From Rhodocyclaceae bacterium (GTDB lineage Bacteria; Pseudomonadota; Gammaproteobacteria; Burkholderiales; Rhodocyclaceae), in assembly GCA_004379165.1 (NCBI GenBank), contig NKXK01000029.1:234566-298565 (forward strand): a stretch of DNA of 64,000 nucleotides. Direction: 5' to 3'. The notes under the pieces were generated by a model. That model did no database searches. It was not told the DNA's origin and saw only the letters and a program-made list of their open reading frames with translations. The translations under genes were made by a program, and so were the position numbers. Shown here one piece after another: positions 35,602 through 43,745 of the stretch (the stretch's first letter is position 1; each line of letters starts with the position of its first letter).

Positions 35602-35811
35602 TCAGCGCATTGACTTCTCTATGGCTTCGAGCAGCTTGAGGGCGCGCTCACGATTCATCGCAATGGCAGCGGCCCGCTCTTCAGTTTTTTCGGCGTCGGC
35701 GCGTGATGCTTCGAGCAGTGCCTCATGCGGCGTCAGGCCGCCCAGGGCAGCCTCAAGCATGCGTTCGGCCTGAGCATCGGTAACCTGGGGGTCGGTATCC
35801 TTTTCGGACAT
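35602..35811 (-). CDS. hypothetical small protein between the phasins
   Basis: The 69-residue acidic, helical protein (start MSEKDTDPQVTDAQAERM) has no membrane segment or recognised domain. It lies between two phasin genes, with a terminator downstream, and is preceded by a usable ribosome site (GAGAACC-like, modest). Location suggests a link to PHA granules, but nothing in the sequence proves it. Confidence 0.6.
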   Translation of the reverse strand: MSEKDTDPQVTDAQAERMLEAALGGLTPHEALLEASRADAEKTEERAAAIAMNRERALKLLEAIEKSMR

Positions 35812-35874
35812 CGGGTTCTCCGTGGGGTTTTAGCAGGCGGCGAGTATGCCGTCTTTTTTACAGGCGCACCATGG

Positions 35875-35906
35875 AAAAGGCCCCGCCAACTGCGCGGGGC
35901 CATTTT
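35875..35906 (-). terminator. rho-independent terminator of the second phasin gene
   Basis: On the minus strand the stem GGCCCCGC / GCGGGGCC is followed by TTTTCC. Confidence 0.8.
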
Positions 35907-35926
35907 ATCCGGCGAGCCGGCAGCGA

Positions 35927-36439
35927 TTACTTCTGCTTGGTGACGGCAGCGATGTTGGCCTGGGCGGCGTCAGCAAACTGCTTGGCCATGGCGTTCATGT
36001 TGCCGAACGCGGAGTTGGCAGCGGCGATGGCATTCTGGATGGCAGCAACGGCGCCTTCCGAACCGGCCGGGGCTGATTTGGCAGCGAGTTCGACCATGCT
36101 GGCCATCGACTTCTGGAAATCGCCGAACTGGGCTTCAACCATCTTGGCCAGTTCCTGCTGGGTTTCGCTGGTGATTTCGTAGATGGAGCGCGAGTAGGCA
36201 ACAGCCTTATCGACAGCCGGCTGGGCCAGCGAGGACTGGGCGGCCAGTGCGGCTTGCGGATCCTTGGCACCCATCACGGACTGGACGCCGGAAGCGGTGT
36301 CTTCGAGGGCAGCACGGGCGGTGTTCAGGTTGAGGGCGGCGATGCGCTCGGCGGAGGCCAGGGCCGTGTTGGCGACTGCCAGCAGGGAGTCAACGGTGGC
36401 CTTGTTGGCGGCGGCGAATTGTTCGGTATTGAGGGACAT
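35927..36439 (-). CDS. phasin, copy 2
   Basis: The 170-residue product is a paralogue of the phasin at 34739-35275: both start with NTEQFAAANKA, share DKAVAYSRS, and carry EAQFGDFQKS followed by AAKSAPAGS. It lacks the Lys-rich tail of copy 1, ending instead in AAVTKQK. Its upstream region has a -10-like TATACT and a TGC-N3-GCA dyad in the same relative place as copy 1, suggesting common regulation. Confidence 0.9.
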   Translation of the reverse strand: MSLNTEQFAAANKATVDSLLAVANTALASAERIAALNLNTARAALEDTASGVQSVMGAKDPQAALAAQSSLAQPAVDKAVAYSRSIYEITSETQQELAKMVEAQFGDFQKSMASMVELAAKSAPAGSEGAVAAIQNAIAAANSAFGNMNAMAKQFADAAQANIAAVTKQK

Positions 36440-36506
36440 GGCTGACTCCAGAAATGAAGGTGATTGAATTGATTCCGGACGCAGTATAACGGAAAAAAAT
36501 CGTAAA

Positions 36507-36522
36507 TTGTGCACTGCAACAA
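36507..36522. promoter_or_regulatory. operator-like dyad upstream of phasin 2 (PhaR-like site)
   Basis: The site TTGTGCACTGCAACAA contains TGC-N3-GCA and lies 18 bp upstream (minus strand) of the -10-like TATACT at 36488-36483. The geometry matches the dyad of phasin 1. Confidence 0.5.
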
Positions 36523-36698
36523 AATTGTTTTTCTGTCATTCTATGGTTATGGCGGACTTGCACCATGGTAGTGCGCGCGTGCTGGCGGTGGTGCCTGCTC
36601 ATGGTGCGCGGATGCAGGTGCTGCCAAACGAATCAGTAGGTTACAGGTTGGTTCGCCTTTTGCTTTAAAGCCAATAGTCATTTTCCCGGAGTCACCCC

Positions 36699-39600
36699 GT
36701 GTCGATCCACGTTGCACTGAATCACGTTACCTCCTACAGCTACGACCGACTGATCAATCTCGGTCCCCAGGTTATCCGTCTGCGCCCCTGTCCGCATTCA
36801 CGTACCCGCATCCTCTCCTACTCACTCAAAATCGGGCCCGAGCAGCACTTCATCAACTGGCAGCAGGATCCGCAGGGCAATTACCTGGCTCGGCTGGTCT
36901 TTCCGGAGCAGACGCGTGAATTCAGGATCGAAGTCGATCTGGTGGCCGAGATGTCGGTCATCAACCCCTTCGATTTCTTCCTTGAGCCGCACGCCGAGGA
37001 GTTTCCGTTCACCTATGAAGACTGGCAGCAGCACGAGCTGACGCCCTATCTCTACAAGGTGGCGGGCGGGGAATTGTTCGACAAGTACGTGGCGGCGATC
37101 CCGAGGGCAAAGAAGCGCAGCGTCGATTTTCTCGTCGCCCTCAATGCAAAACTGCAGCAGGACATCGGTTACACCATCCGCATGGAGCCCGGCGTGCAGA
37201 CGCCGGAGGAAACGCTGACCAAGCGCACCGGCTCCTGCCGTGACTCCGCCTGGCTGCTGGTGCAGATTCTGCGCCACCTTGGCCTGGCTGCCCGTTTTGT
37301 TTCCGGCTACCTGATCCAACTCACCGCCGACGTCAAGTCGCTGGATGGTCCGTCCGGTCCGGAGGCCGACTTTACCGACCTGCATGCGTGGTGCGAAGTC
37401 TATCTGCCGGGCGCAGGCTGGATCGGCCTCGACCCGACCTCCGGCCTCTTCGCCGGTGAAGGTCACATCCCGCTGGCCTGTACGCCCGAACCCTCATCGG
37501 CGGCACCGGTGACCGGCGCGCTGGACGAATGCGAAACCGAGTTCGGCCATCACATGCAGGTGAGCCGGATCTGGGAAGCGCCGCGTGTTACCAAGCCTTA
37601 TAGCGACAGCCAGTGGGTCGAGATCGAAGGCCTCGGCCACGAAATCGACGCCAAGTTGCTGGCGATGGACGTGCGCCTGACTCAGGGTGGTGAGCCGACC
37701 TTCGTGGCGCTTGACGATCCGGATGGCGCCGAATGGAACACCGCCGCCCTTGGCCCGACCAAGCGGCTGCTCGCCGCCGATCTATTCCATCGTCTGCGTG
37801 AAAAATATGCGCCGCATGGCCTGATGCACTTCGGTCAGGGCAAGTGGTATCCCGGGGAGCAATTGCCGCGCTGGTCGCTGAACTGCTTCTGGCGCAAGGA
37901 TGGCGAACCGATCTGGAATTCGCAGATGCTCTACGCCAACGAGCGTCTCGATTACGGCGCGACCAGCGCCCATTCGGCGCTTTTCCTCAGTCGCGTCGCC
38001 GAGAAGCTGGAGCTCGATCCGAAGTACGTCTTCCCGGCCTATGAAGACGTCTACTACTACATGTGGCGCGAACGCCGCCTGCCGGGCAACGTCGATCCTT
38101 TTGATTCACGGGTCGACGACGAAATGGAGCGCGCCCGCCTGATGAAGGTGTTCACCCAGGGCATGACCCATACCGTTGGCCATGTACTGCCGGTGATGAA
38201 AAACGTCTATAACCGCTGGCAGACCGGGCCGTGGTTCCTCCGCTCCGAGCGCTGCTACCTGTTTCCGGGCGACTCGGCGATGGGTTACCGCCTGCCCATC
38301 GATTCGCAGCCGTGGACAGCACAGAGCGACTACCCCTACGTCAATCCGCCGGATGCCGAAATGGCGACCGATCCGTTGGCCTCCCACGCCAACCTAAGGG
38401 CGCGTGTTGCGTCGCGCCATGCCGGCGTCGACGCCGCCTCTGCCCGTATGCGCATGCAGACGCCCGGCAGCGATGATGCCCGGAGTGATTTGCGCGGCCC
38501 TGATGGCAAGAGGCATCCTTGGGACAAGTCGACCGACACCAAGCCCGGGTTCAAGGAATCCGCTGGCTGGATCACGCGCCTTGCCATGTGTGCCGAAGCG
38601 CGCGAAGGCAAGTTGTACATTTTCATGCCACCGACCCAGACACTGGACGACTATCTCGAAATCGTCGCTGCCGTCGAGTTGACCGCAGAAGAAATGAATC
38701 TGCCGGTCATCCTCGAAGGCTACGAGCCGCCGTCCGATCCGCGCATGACGCATTTCCGCGTGACACCGGACCCGGGTGTCATCGAAGTCAATATCCATCC
38801 GGCCAAGACCTGGGACCAGTTGGTCGACCAGACGACGCACCTCTACGAGTCCGCCTACTTCTCGCGCCTGACGACTGAAAAGTTCATGCTCGACGGTCGC
38901 CACACCGGGACCGGCGGTGGCAATCACTTCGTGCTTGGTGGTGCAACGCCCAACGATTCGCCCTTCCTCCGCCGGCCGGACCTGCTGCGCAGCCTGATCG
39001 CATACTGGCACAACCATCCCAGCCTGTCCTACCTGTTCTCCGGCCTGTTCATCGGCCCGACCAGCCAGGCGCCGCGCGTCGACGAGGCTCGCAACGATTC
39101 TCTTTACGAGATGGAAATCGCCTTCCGCCAGATTCCGCCGGTCGGTGGCTACATCCCGCCCTGGCTGGTAGATCGCGTGCTGCGCAACCTGCTGATCGAC
39201 GTCACCGGCAATACCCACCGCGCCGAGTTCTGTATCGACAAGCTCTACTCGCCCGATGGCCCGACGGGTCGTCTTGGCCTCCTTGAGCTGCGCGCCTTCG
39301 AAATGCCGCCGCACGCCCGCATGTCGCTGGCCCAGCAACTCCTGTTGCGCGGCCTGATCGCCCGCTTCTGGGAAGAACCCTACGCGCCGCAGCGCCTGGC
39401 CCGTTGGGGAACCGAACTGCACGACCGCTTCATGCTGCCGCATTTTGTCGAGCAGGATTTCGGCGATGTCATGGAAGAGATGCAACTGGCCGGTTTCGAC
39501 TTCAAGGCGGAATGGTTTGCACCGCACTTCGAATTCAGGTTCCCGAAGTACGGCGATTTCGCCGTCAAGGGCATCGAGTTCGAACTGCGTCATGCGCTCG

Positions 39601-40079
39601 AACCGTGGCATGTCATGGGCGAGGAGGGCTCGTCGGGTGGTACGGTCCGCTACGTCGATTCCTCGGTCGAGCGTGTCCAGGTCAAGGTGACCGGCATGGC
39701 GCCTGACCGCTACATCCTCACCTGCAATGGCGAGCCGGTGCCGCTCACCAACACCGGCAAGAACGGTGAGTTCGTCGCTGGCGTCCGTTACCGGGCCTGG
39801 CAGCCGGCGTCCTGTCTGCACCCGACCATTGGCGTGCATGCGCCGCTGGTGTTCGATATTGTCGATACCTGGATGCAGCGTTCGCTGGGCGGTTGCCAGT
39901 ACCACGTGGCGCACCCGGGCGGGCGGAATTTCGACGTGCTGCCGGTGAATGCCTTCGAGGCTGAAAGCCGCCGTCTGGCGCGCTTCTTCCGCTTCGGCCA
40001 TACCCCGGGCGAGATCCAGGTCAAGGCCGTGGAGCGCAGCGCCGAGCACCCGTTTACGCTAGACTTGCGCCGTTATTAG
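36699..40079 (+). CDS. large transglutaminase-like protein with DUF2126 domain
   Basis: The 1126-residue protein begins (GTG start after GGAG) with a bacterial transglutaminase N-terminal domain (MSIHVALNHVTSYSYDR, about residues 1-85). A transglutaminase-like cysteine-protease domain follows: catalytic Cys in RTGSCRDSAWLLVQ, His in LHAWCEVYLP, and Asp in GLDPTSG. From about residue 300 to the end is the DUF2126 region typical of this architecture. These proteins travel with circularly permuted ATP-grasp and alpha-E genes, and the system is thought to make and cut peptide or isopeptide bonds, but no substrate is known. Confidence 0.9.
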   Translation: MSIHVALNHVTSYSYDRLINLGPQVIRLRPCPHSRTRILSYSLKIGPEQHFINWQQDPQGNYLARLVFPEQTREFRIEVDLVAEMSVINPFDFFLEPHAEEFPFTYEDWQQHELTPYLYKVAGGELFDKYVAAIPRAKKRSVDFLVALNAKLQQDIGYTIRMEPGVQTPEETLTKRTGSCRDSAWLLVQILRHLGLAARFVSGYLIQLTADVKSLDGPSGPEADFTDLHAWCEVYLPGAGWIGLDPTSGLFAGEGHIPLACTPEPSSAAPVTGALDECETEFGHHMQVSRIWEAPRVTKPYSDSQWVEIEGLGHEIDAKLLAMDVRLTQGGEPTFVALDDPDGAEWNTAALGPTKRLLAADLFHRLREKYAPHGLMHFGQGKWYPGEQLPRWSLNCFWRKDGEPIWNSQMLYANERLDYGATSAHSALFLSRVAEKLELDPKYVFPAYEDVYYYMWRERRLPGNVDPFDSRVDDEMERARLMKVFTQGMTHTVGHVLPVMKNVYNRWQTGPWFLRSERCYLFPGDSAMGYRLPIDSQPWTAQSDYPYVNPPDAEMATDPLASHANLRARVASRHAGVDAASARMRMQTPGSDDARSDLRGPDGKRHPWDKSTDTKPGFKESAGWITRLAMCAEAREGKLYIFMPPTQTLDDYLEIVAAVELTAEEMNLPVILEGYEPPSDPRMTHFRVTPDPGVIEVNIHPAKTWDQLVDQTTHLYESAYFSRLTTEKFMLDGRHTGTGGGNHFVLGGATPNDSPFLRRPDLLRSLIAYWHNHPSLSYLFSGLFIGPTSQAPRVDEARNDSLYEMEIAFRQIPPVGGYIPPWLVDRVLRNLLIDVTGNTHRAEFCIDKLYSPDGPTGRLGLLELRAFEMPPHARMSLAQQLLLRGLIARFWEEPYAPQRLARWGTELHDRFMLPHFVEQDFGDVMEEMQLAGFDFKAEWFAPHFEFRFPKYGDFAVKGIEFELRHALEPWHVMGEEGSSGGTVRYVDSSVERVQVKVTGMAPDRYILTCNGEPVPLTNTGKNGEFVAGVRYRAWQPASCLHPTIGVHAPLVFDIVDTWMQRSLGGCQYHVAHPGGRNFDVLPVNAFEAESRRLARFFRFGHTPGEIQVKAVERSAEHPFTLDLRRY

Positions 40080-40084
40080 CCGGT

Positions 40085-40112
40085 AAATCGGCCGATTATT
40101 CCGGTTCACCGC
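40085..40112 (-). repeat. dispersed GCGGT element between the DUF2126 gene and its hairpin
   Basis: The minus strand reads GCGGTGAACCGGAATAATC, then GGCCGATTT, close to consensus. It starts five bases after the stop codon and ends three bases before a hairpin. Confidence 0.6.
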
Positions 40113-40115
40113 AGG

Positions 40116-40140
40116 ACAGGCCGGCCTCCGGCCTGTTTTC
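40116..40140 (+). terminator. rho-independent terminator-like hairpin after the DUF2126 gene
   Basis: Nine-bp stem ACAGGCCGG/CCGGCCTGT with loop CCT and a short T-run. It sits nine bases before the ATP-grasp fusion gene, so it may attenuate rather than end the transcript. Confidence 0.65.
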
Positions 40141-40149
40141 ATTCCGCCC

Positions 40150-42663
40150 ATGGCCAGAACACTACTCGCAATCTATCCCCAGTCCGCCCGCCGTTACGAC
40201 GAGATGCTCGCACCGGACGGGACGGTCCGTCCGCACTGGCAGCAGTTCTTCCAGCACCTTGACCAGGTTTCTCCGGAGGAAATGCATCAGCGGCTGGATT
40301 TTGTCGACCGGCGGATTCAGGAAAACGGGGTTACGTACAACATCTACGCCGATCCCAACGGCGCAGATCGTCCCTGGGCGCTTGATCCGCTGCCGCTGAT
40401 CATCTCCTCGGAGGAGTGGGCCGAGGTTTCTGCCGCGGTCGCGCAGCGGGCGACTTTGTTCAACGCCATGCTGGCCGATCTTTACGGCGAACAGACTTTG
40501 CTTGCCGATGGCCTGCTGCCGCCGGCGCTGGTTTACGGGCAGCATGGCTATCTCTGGCCCTGTCGCGGCGTCCGGCCGCCGGGCGGCGTCTGGCTGCACC
40601 ATTACGCAGTTGATCTCGCGCGCTCCCCCGACGGCCAGTGGTGGGTTATCGCGGACCGCACGCAGGCGCCTTCCGGTGCTGGCTATGCGCTGGAGAACCG
40701 CCTGATCGTCTCGCGGGTCTTCCCGGAAATGTTCCGCGACCTGCACGTCCAGCACCTTGCCGATTTCTTTCGCGATCAGGTCGATGGCTTGTCGGCGCTG
40801 GCGCCAGTGGATCCGGGCGAACAGCCGCATACCGTGCTGCTGACGCCGGGGCCGTACAACGAAACCTATTTCGAGCACGCCTATCTGGCCCGCTACCTCG
40901 GCTTCCCGCTGGTCGAGGGCCAGGATTTGACGGTACGCGGCGATTCGCTCTACCTGAAAACACTGCGCGGGCTGAAGCGTGTCCATGTCGTTTTGCGCCG
41001 TCAGGATGACGATTTCTGCGACCCGCTCGAACTGCGTGGCGATTCGGCGCTTGGCATTCCCGGTCTGGTCAATGTCGCCCGTGCCGGCCGTGTTGTTATC
41101 GCCAACGCCTTGGGCAGCGGCTTGCTGTCGTCCGGTGCACTGATGGGCTTCCTGCCGGCGATTTGCCGCAAGCTGCTGGGCGAGGAACTGGCCATGCCTT
41201 CAGTCGCTACCTGGTGGTGCGGCGAAAAACCGGCACTGGAATTCGTGCGCGAGAATTTCGACGATCTGGTCATCAAACCGGCCTATCCGACGCAGCGCAT
41301 GGACCCGGTATTCGGGCACGAACTCAAGGATGCCGAGCGCGATGAGATGCTGCGACGGATCGAAGCGCGGCCACATGCCTATGTGGCCCAGGAAATGATC
41401 AATCTGTCACAGGGGCCGACCTGGAGCCGTGCTCATGAGCGCCGGTTGCTGGCCCGACCGGTCGGCCTGCGGGCCTACGCCGTGGTCAATGCCGATGGCG
41501 GTTATTCGGTGATGCCGGGCGGTTTGGCGCGCGTCGCCACTGGGGCCAGTGCCCGCATCATCTCGATGCAGCGCGGTGGCTCCTCCAAGGATGCCTGGGT
41601 GTTGACCGACGGGCCGGTCAGCGAATTCACCATGCTCAAGCCCTCGGTCGGCGTCCGCGAACTGGTTCGCGCCGGTGCCAACCTGACCTCGCGGGTGGTC
41701 GAGAACCTCTACTGGCTGGGCCGATATTCCGAGCGCTTCGATGACAGCGCCCGTATGCTGCGCGTGGCGCTGTCGCGGATCGTCGAAGCAGGTGGCCAGA
41801 AGACGCCGGCAGTCGAGGCAGCGATGGCATTGGCCCTGCACCTGGGGGTGCTGCCTAAGCCGGAGGAGGATACCGAGGTCACGGCGGGTAGCGAGCACGT
41901 ACTCCTCGAGGCAATCTATGATCCGAAGCAGCCCGGCAGTCTGGCTGGCAATATCCGCAATCTGATGTGGTCGGCGACGCACGTCCGCGAACGCCTGTCA
42001 CTTGACCACTGGCATTCGCTCAACCGTCTGCAGCGTGACCAGCAGGCGGCGCAGAAGAGACATCCCTCGATGTCCGAGGCCATCGCTTTCCTTGATCGCG
42101 TGCTCGGCGTGTCTTCGTCGCTGACCGGCTTCGCGATGGACAACATGACCCGCGACGACGGCTGGCGGATGCTGATCATCGGTCGCCGCATCGAGCGACT
42201 GACTTTCCTCGCCCGCATGATGTCCAGCTTCCTGCGCATGGAGGCGGCCAAGGCGCCGGGGGCGATGGAATGGCTGCTCGAACTGGCCGATTCGATCATC
42301 ACCTACCGCTCCCGCTATTCGCGTCTGCCGGAATTGCTGCCGGTCATCGACCTGCTGGTGTTCGATGACAGCAACCCGCACAGCGTGATTTTCCAGGGCT
42401 GGGCGCTGGTTCGCTACCTCAATCGTCTGCTGCGCGATCTCGGTGACGAGCGCGGCGACAAGGTTACCGAGGCCATCGTCAAGCTGGTCGCCTTCCCGCT
42501 CGAACGCCTCGAACATCACCCCATCGCCCAGCATCAGGCCTGCCTCGAACTGGCGGATCTGCTCAGTGAGCTGGAACACGCCGCCAACCAGTTGTCGGAC
42601 TGGCTGGGCAACCGATACTTCACGCACGTCGGCGATGTCAGCCGGCAGACCATGGCTGTTTGA
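40150..42663 (+). CDS. fused circularly permuted ATP-grasp / alpha-E protein
   Basis: The 837-residue protein joins an ATP-grasp domain (about residues 1-490) to an alpha-E domain (about 510-830, beginning NLTSRVVENLYWLGRYSERFDDSARML in parts). It is homologous to the separate pair at 28012-30375: LTPGPYNETYFEH and PSGAGYALENR match the split protein. The ATP-site lysine is kept (LVIKPAYPTQRMDPVFG), but the glycine-rich loop of the split version (GAGGYGM) is absent, so nucleotide binding may differ. It lies between the DUF2126 and transglutaminase genes, with a two-base gap to the latter. Confidence 0.88.
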   Translation: MARTLLAIYPQSARRYDEMLAPDGTVRPHWQQFFQHLDQVSPEEMHQRLDFVDRRIQENGVTYNIYADPNGADRPWALDPLPLIISSEEWAEVSAAVAQRATLFNAMLADLYGEQTLLADGLLPPALVYGQHGYLWPCRGVRPPGGVWLHHYAVDLARSPDGQWWVIADRTQAPSGAGYALENRLIVSRVFPEMFRDLHVQHLADFFRDQVDGLSALAPVDPGEQPHTVLLTPGPYNETYFEHAYLARYLGFPLVEGQDLTVRGDSLYLKTLRGLKRVHVVLRRQDDDFCDPLELRGDSALGIPGLVNVARAGRVVIANALGSGLLSSGALMGFLPAICRKLLGEELAMPSVATWWCGEKPALEFVRENFDDLVIKPAYPTQRMDPVFGHELKDAERDEMLRRIEARPHAYVAQEMINLSQGPTWSRAHERRLLARPVGLRAYAVVNADGGYSVMPGGLARVATGASARIISMQRGGSSKDAWVLTDGPVSEFTMLKPSVGVRELVRAGANLTSRVVENLYWLGRYSERFDDSARMLRVALSRIVEAGGQKTPAVEAAMALALHLGVLPKPEEDTEVTAGSEHVLLEAIYDPKQPGSLAGNIRNLMWSATHVRERLSLDHWHSLNRLQRDQQAAQKRHPSMSEAIAFLDRVLGVSSSLTGFAMDNMTRDDGWRMLIIGRRIERLTFLARMMSSFLRMEAAKAPGAMEWLLELADSIITYRSRYSRLPELLPVIDLLVFDDSNPHSVIFQGWALVRYLNRLLRDLGDERGDKVTEAIVKLVAFPLERLEHHPIAQHQACLELADLLSELEHAANQLSDWLGNRYFTHVGDVSRQTMAV

Positions 42664-42665
42664 GC

Positions 42666-43745
42666 ATGTCCGAGCCCGTCCGTTATCACGTCCTGCATGA
42701 AACCCGCTACGACTACGGCAGTCCGGTCTCGCTGTCGCAACAGCAATTGCACCTGTCGCCCCGCATCCTGGCTTGGCAGCAGGTCGAAGAGCAGCGGATC
42801 GACCTTGATCCGGCGCCGACCTGGCGGCGGGATGCGCAGGACGCCTTCGGCAATCCGGTGAGCTGGGTGGCTTTTCATGCGCCCCACGAAATGCTCTTTG
42901 TCAGTTCGTCGATGCGCATCGCCATCATGCCGCACTTGCCTCCGGACCTCGAAGAGTCACTACCCTGGAACGAACTGCGCGACCGCCTGGCTTACGATGC
43001 CTCGGCGCCGACACCGGCAGATCTGGATGCAACGCGCTTCCTGTTCGAGAGTCCGTACATTCGCGTCAAGCACGAGTTGGCCGCCTACGCCGCCGACTGC
43101 TTCCCACCGGGGCGGCCGGTGCTGGTCGGTACGCGGGCGCTGATGGCAAAGATATTCAAGGAATTCAAGTTCGATCCGGAAGCGACGACGGTGGCGACGC
43201 CGGTGCTTGAGGTGCTCGCCAACAAGCGTGGCGTCTGCCAGGACTTCGCCCATCTGATGATCGGCTGTCTGCGCGCGCTTGGGCTTGCGGCCCGTTACGT
43301 CAGCGGCTACCTGTTGACGCGGCCGCCGCCCGGCAAGCCCCGTCTGATCGGCGCCGATGCTTCGCACGCCTGGGTGTCGGTGTACTCGCCCGGCAGTGAG
43401 GGTGAGTGGGTGGACTTCGATCCGACCAATAACCTGTTGCCCGATACTGAGCACATCACGGTGGCCTTCGGTCGCGACTTCGGCGATATCTCGCCCTTGC
43501 GCGGCATCATTCTGGGCGGTGGTGGCCATGAGCCGGAAGTTGCAGTGACGGTAACCCCGCTCGACGAGGAGCCGCCGCGGCCGGTTGCCGTGGCGGATTC
43601 TCCCGCCATCGGGAAGCTTGCTACCGAAGCGGCTGCCAGCGACGCGATAGCGGATGAGATTGCCGAGCCCGCCGAACCGTCCTTGGCGGCACCCAATACA
43701 CCGGCCCTCGAAGACGAACCTGCGCCGGTGACCTCGAGGCAGTGA
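42666..43745 (+). CDS. transglutaminase family protein
   Basis: The 359-residue protein has a transglutaminase N-terminal beta domain (about residues 5-85) and a core domain with catalytic Cys in NKRGVCQDFAHLMIG, His in GADASHAWVSVY and Asp in WVDFDPTNN. The last 80 residues are a low-complexity Pro/Ala/Glu tail unlike the usual family end. A TTG at 42660 is an alternative start. The GTGA overlap with the next gene shows coupling to the flavoprotein. Confidence 0.9.
   Translation: MSEPVRYHVLHETRYDYGSPVSLSQQQLHLSPRILAWQQVEEQRIDLDPAPTWRRDAQDAFGNPVSWVAFHAPHEMLFVSSSMRIAIMPHLPPDLEESLPWNELRDRLAYDASAPTPADLDATRFLFESPYIRVKHELAAYAADCFPPGRPVLVGTRALMAKIFKEFKFDPEATTVATPVLEVLANKRGVCQDFAHLMIGCLRALGLAARYVSGYLLTRPPPGKPRLIGADASHAWVSVYSPGSEGEWVDFDPTNNLLPDTEHITVAFGRDFGDISPLRGIILGGGGHEPEVAVTVTPLDEEPPRPVAVADSPAIGKLATEAAASDAIADEIAEPAEPSLAAPNTPALEDEPAPVTSRQ

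Noticed and set aside
38678..38698. GTTGACCGCAG in the DUF2126 gene as an element copy
   Set aside because: The head matches on the minus strand, but the following sequence has no A-tract.
38394..40049. A 551-codon frame antisense to the DUF2126 gene
   Set aside because: Same artefact of GC-rich codon bias; no ribosome site or recognisable domain.
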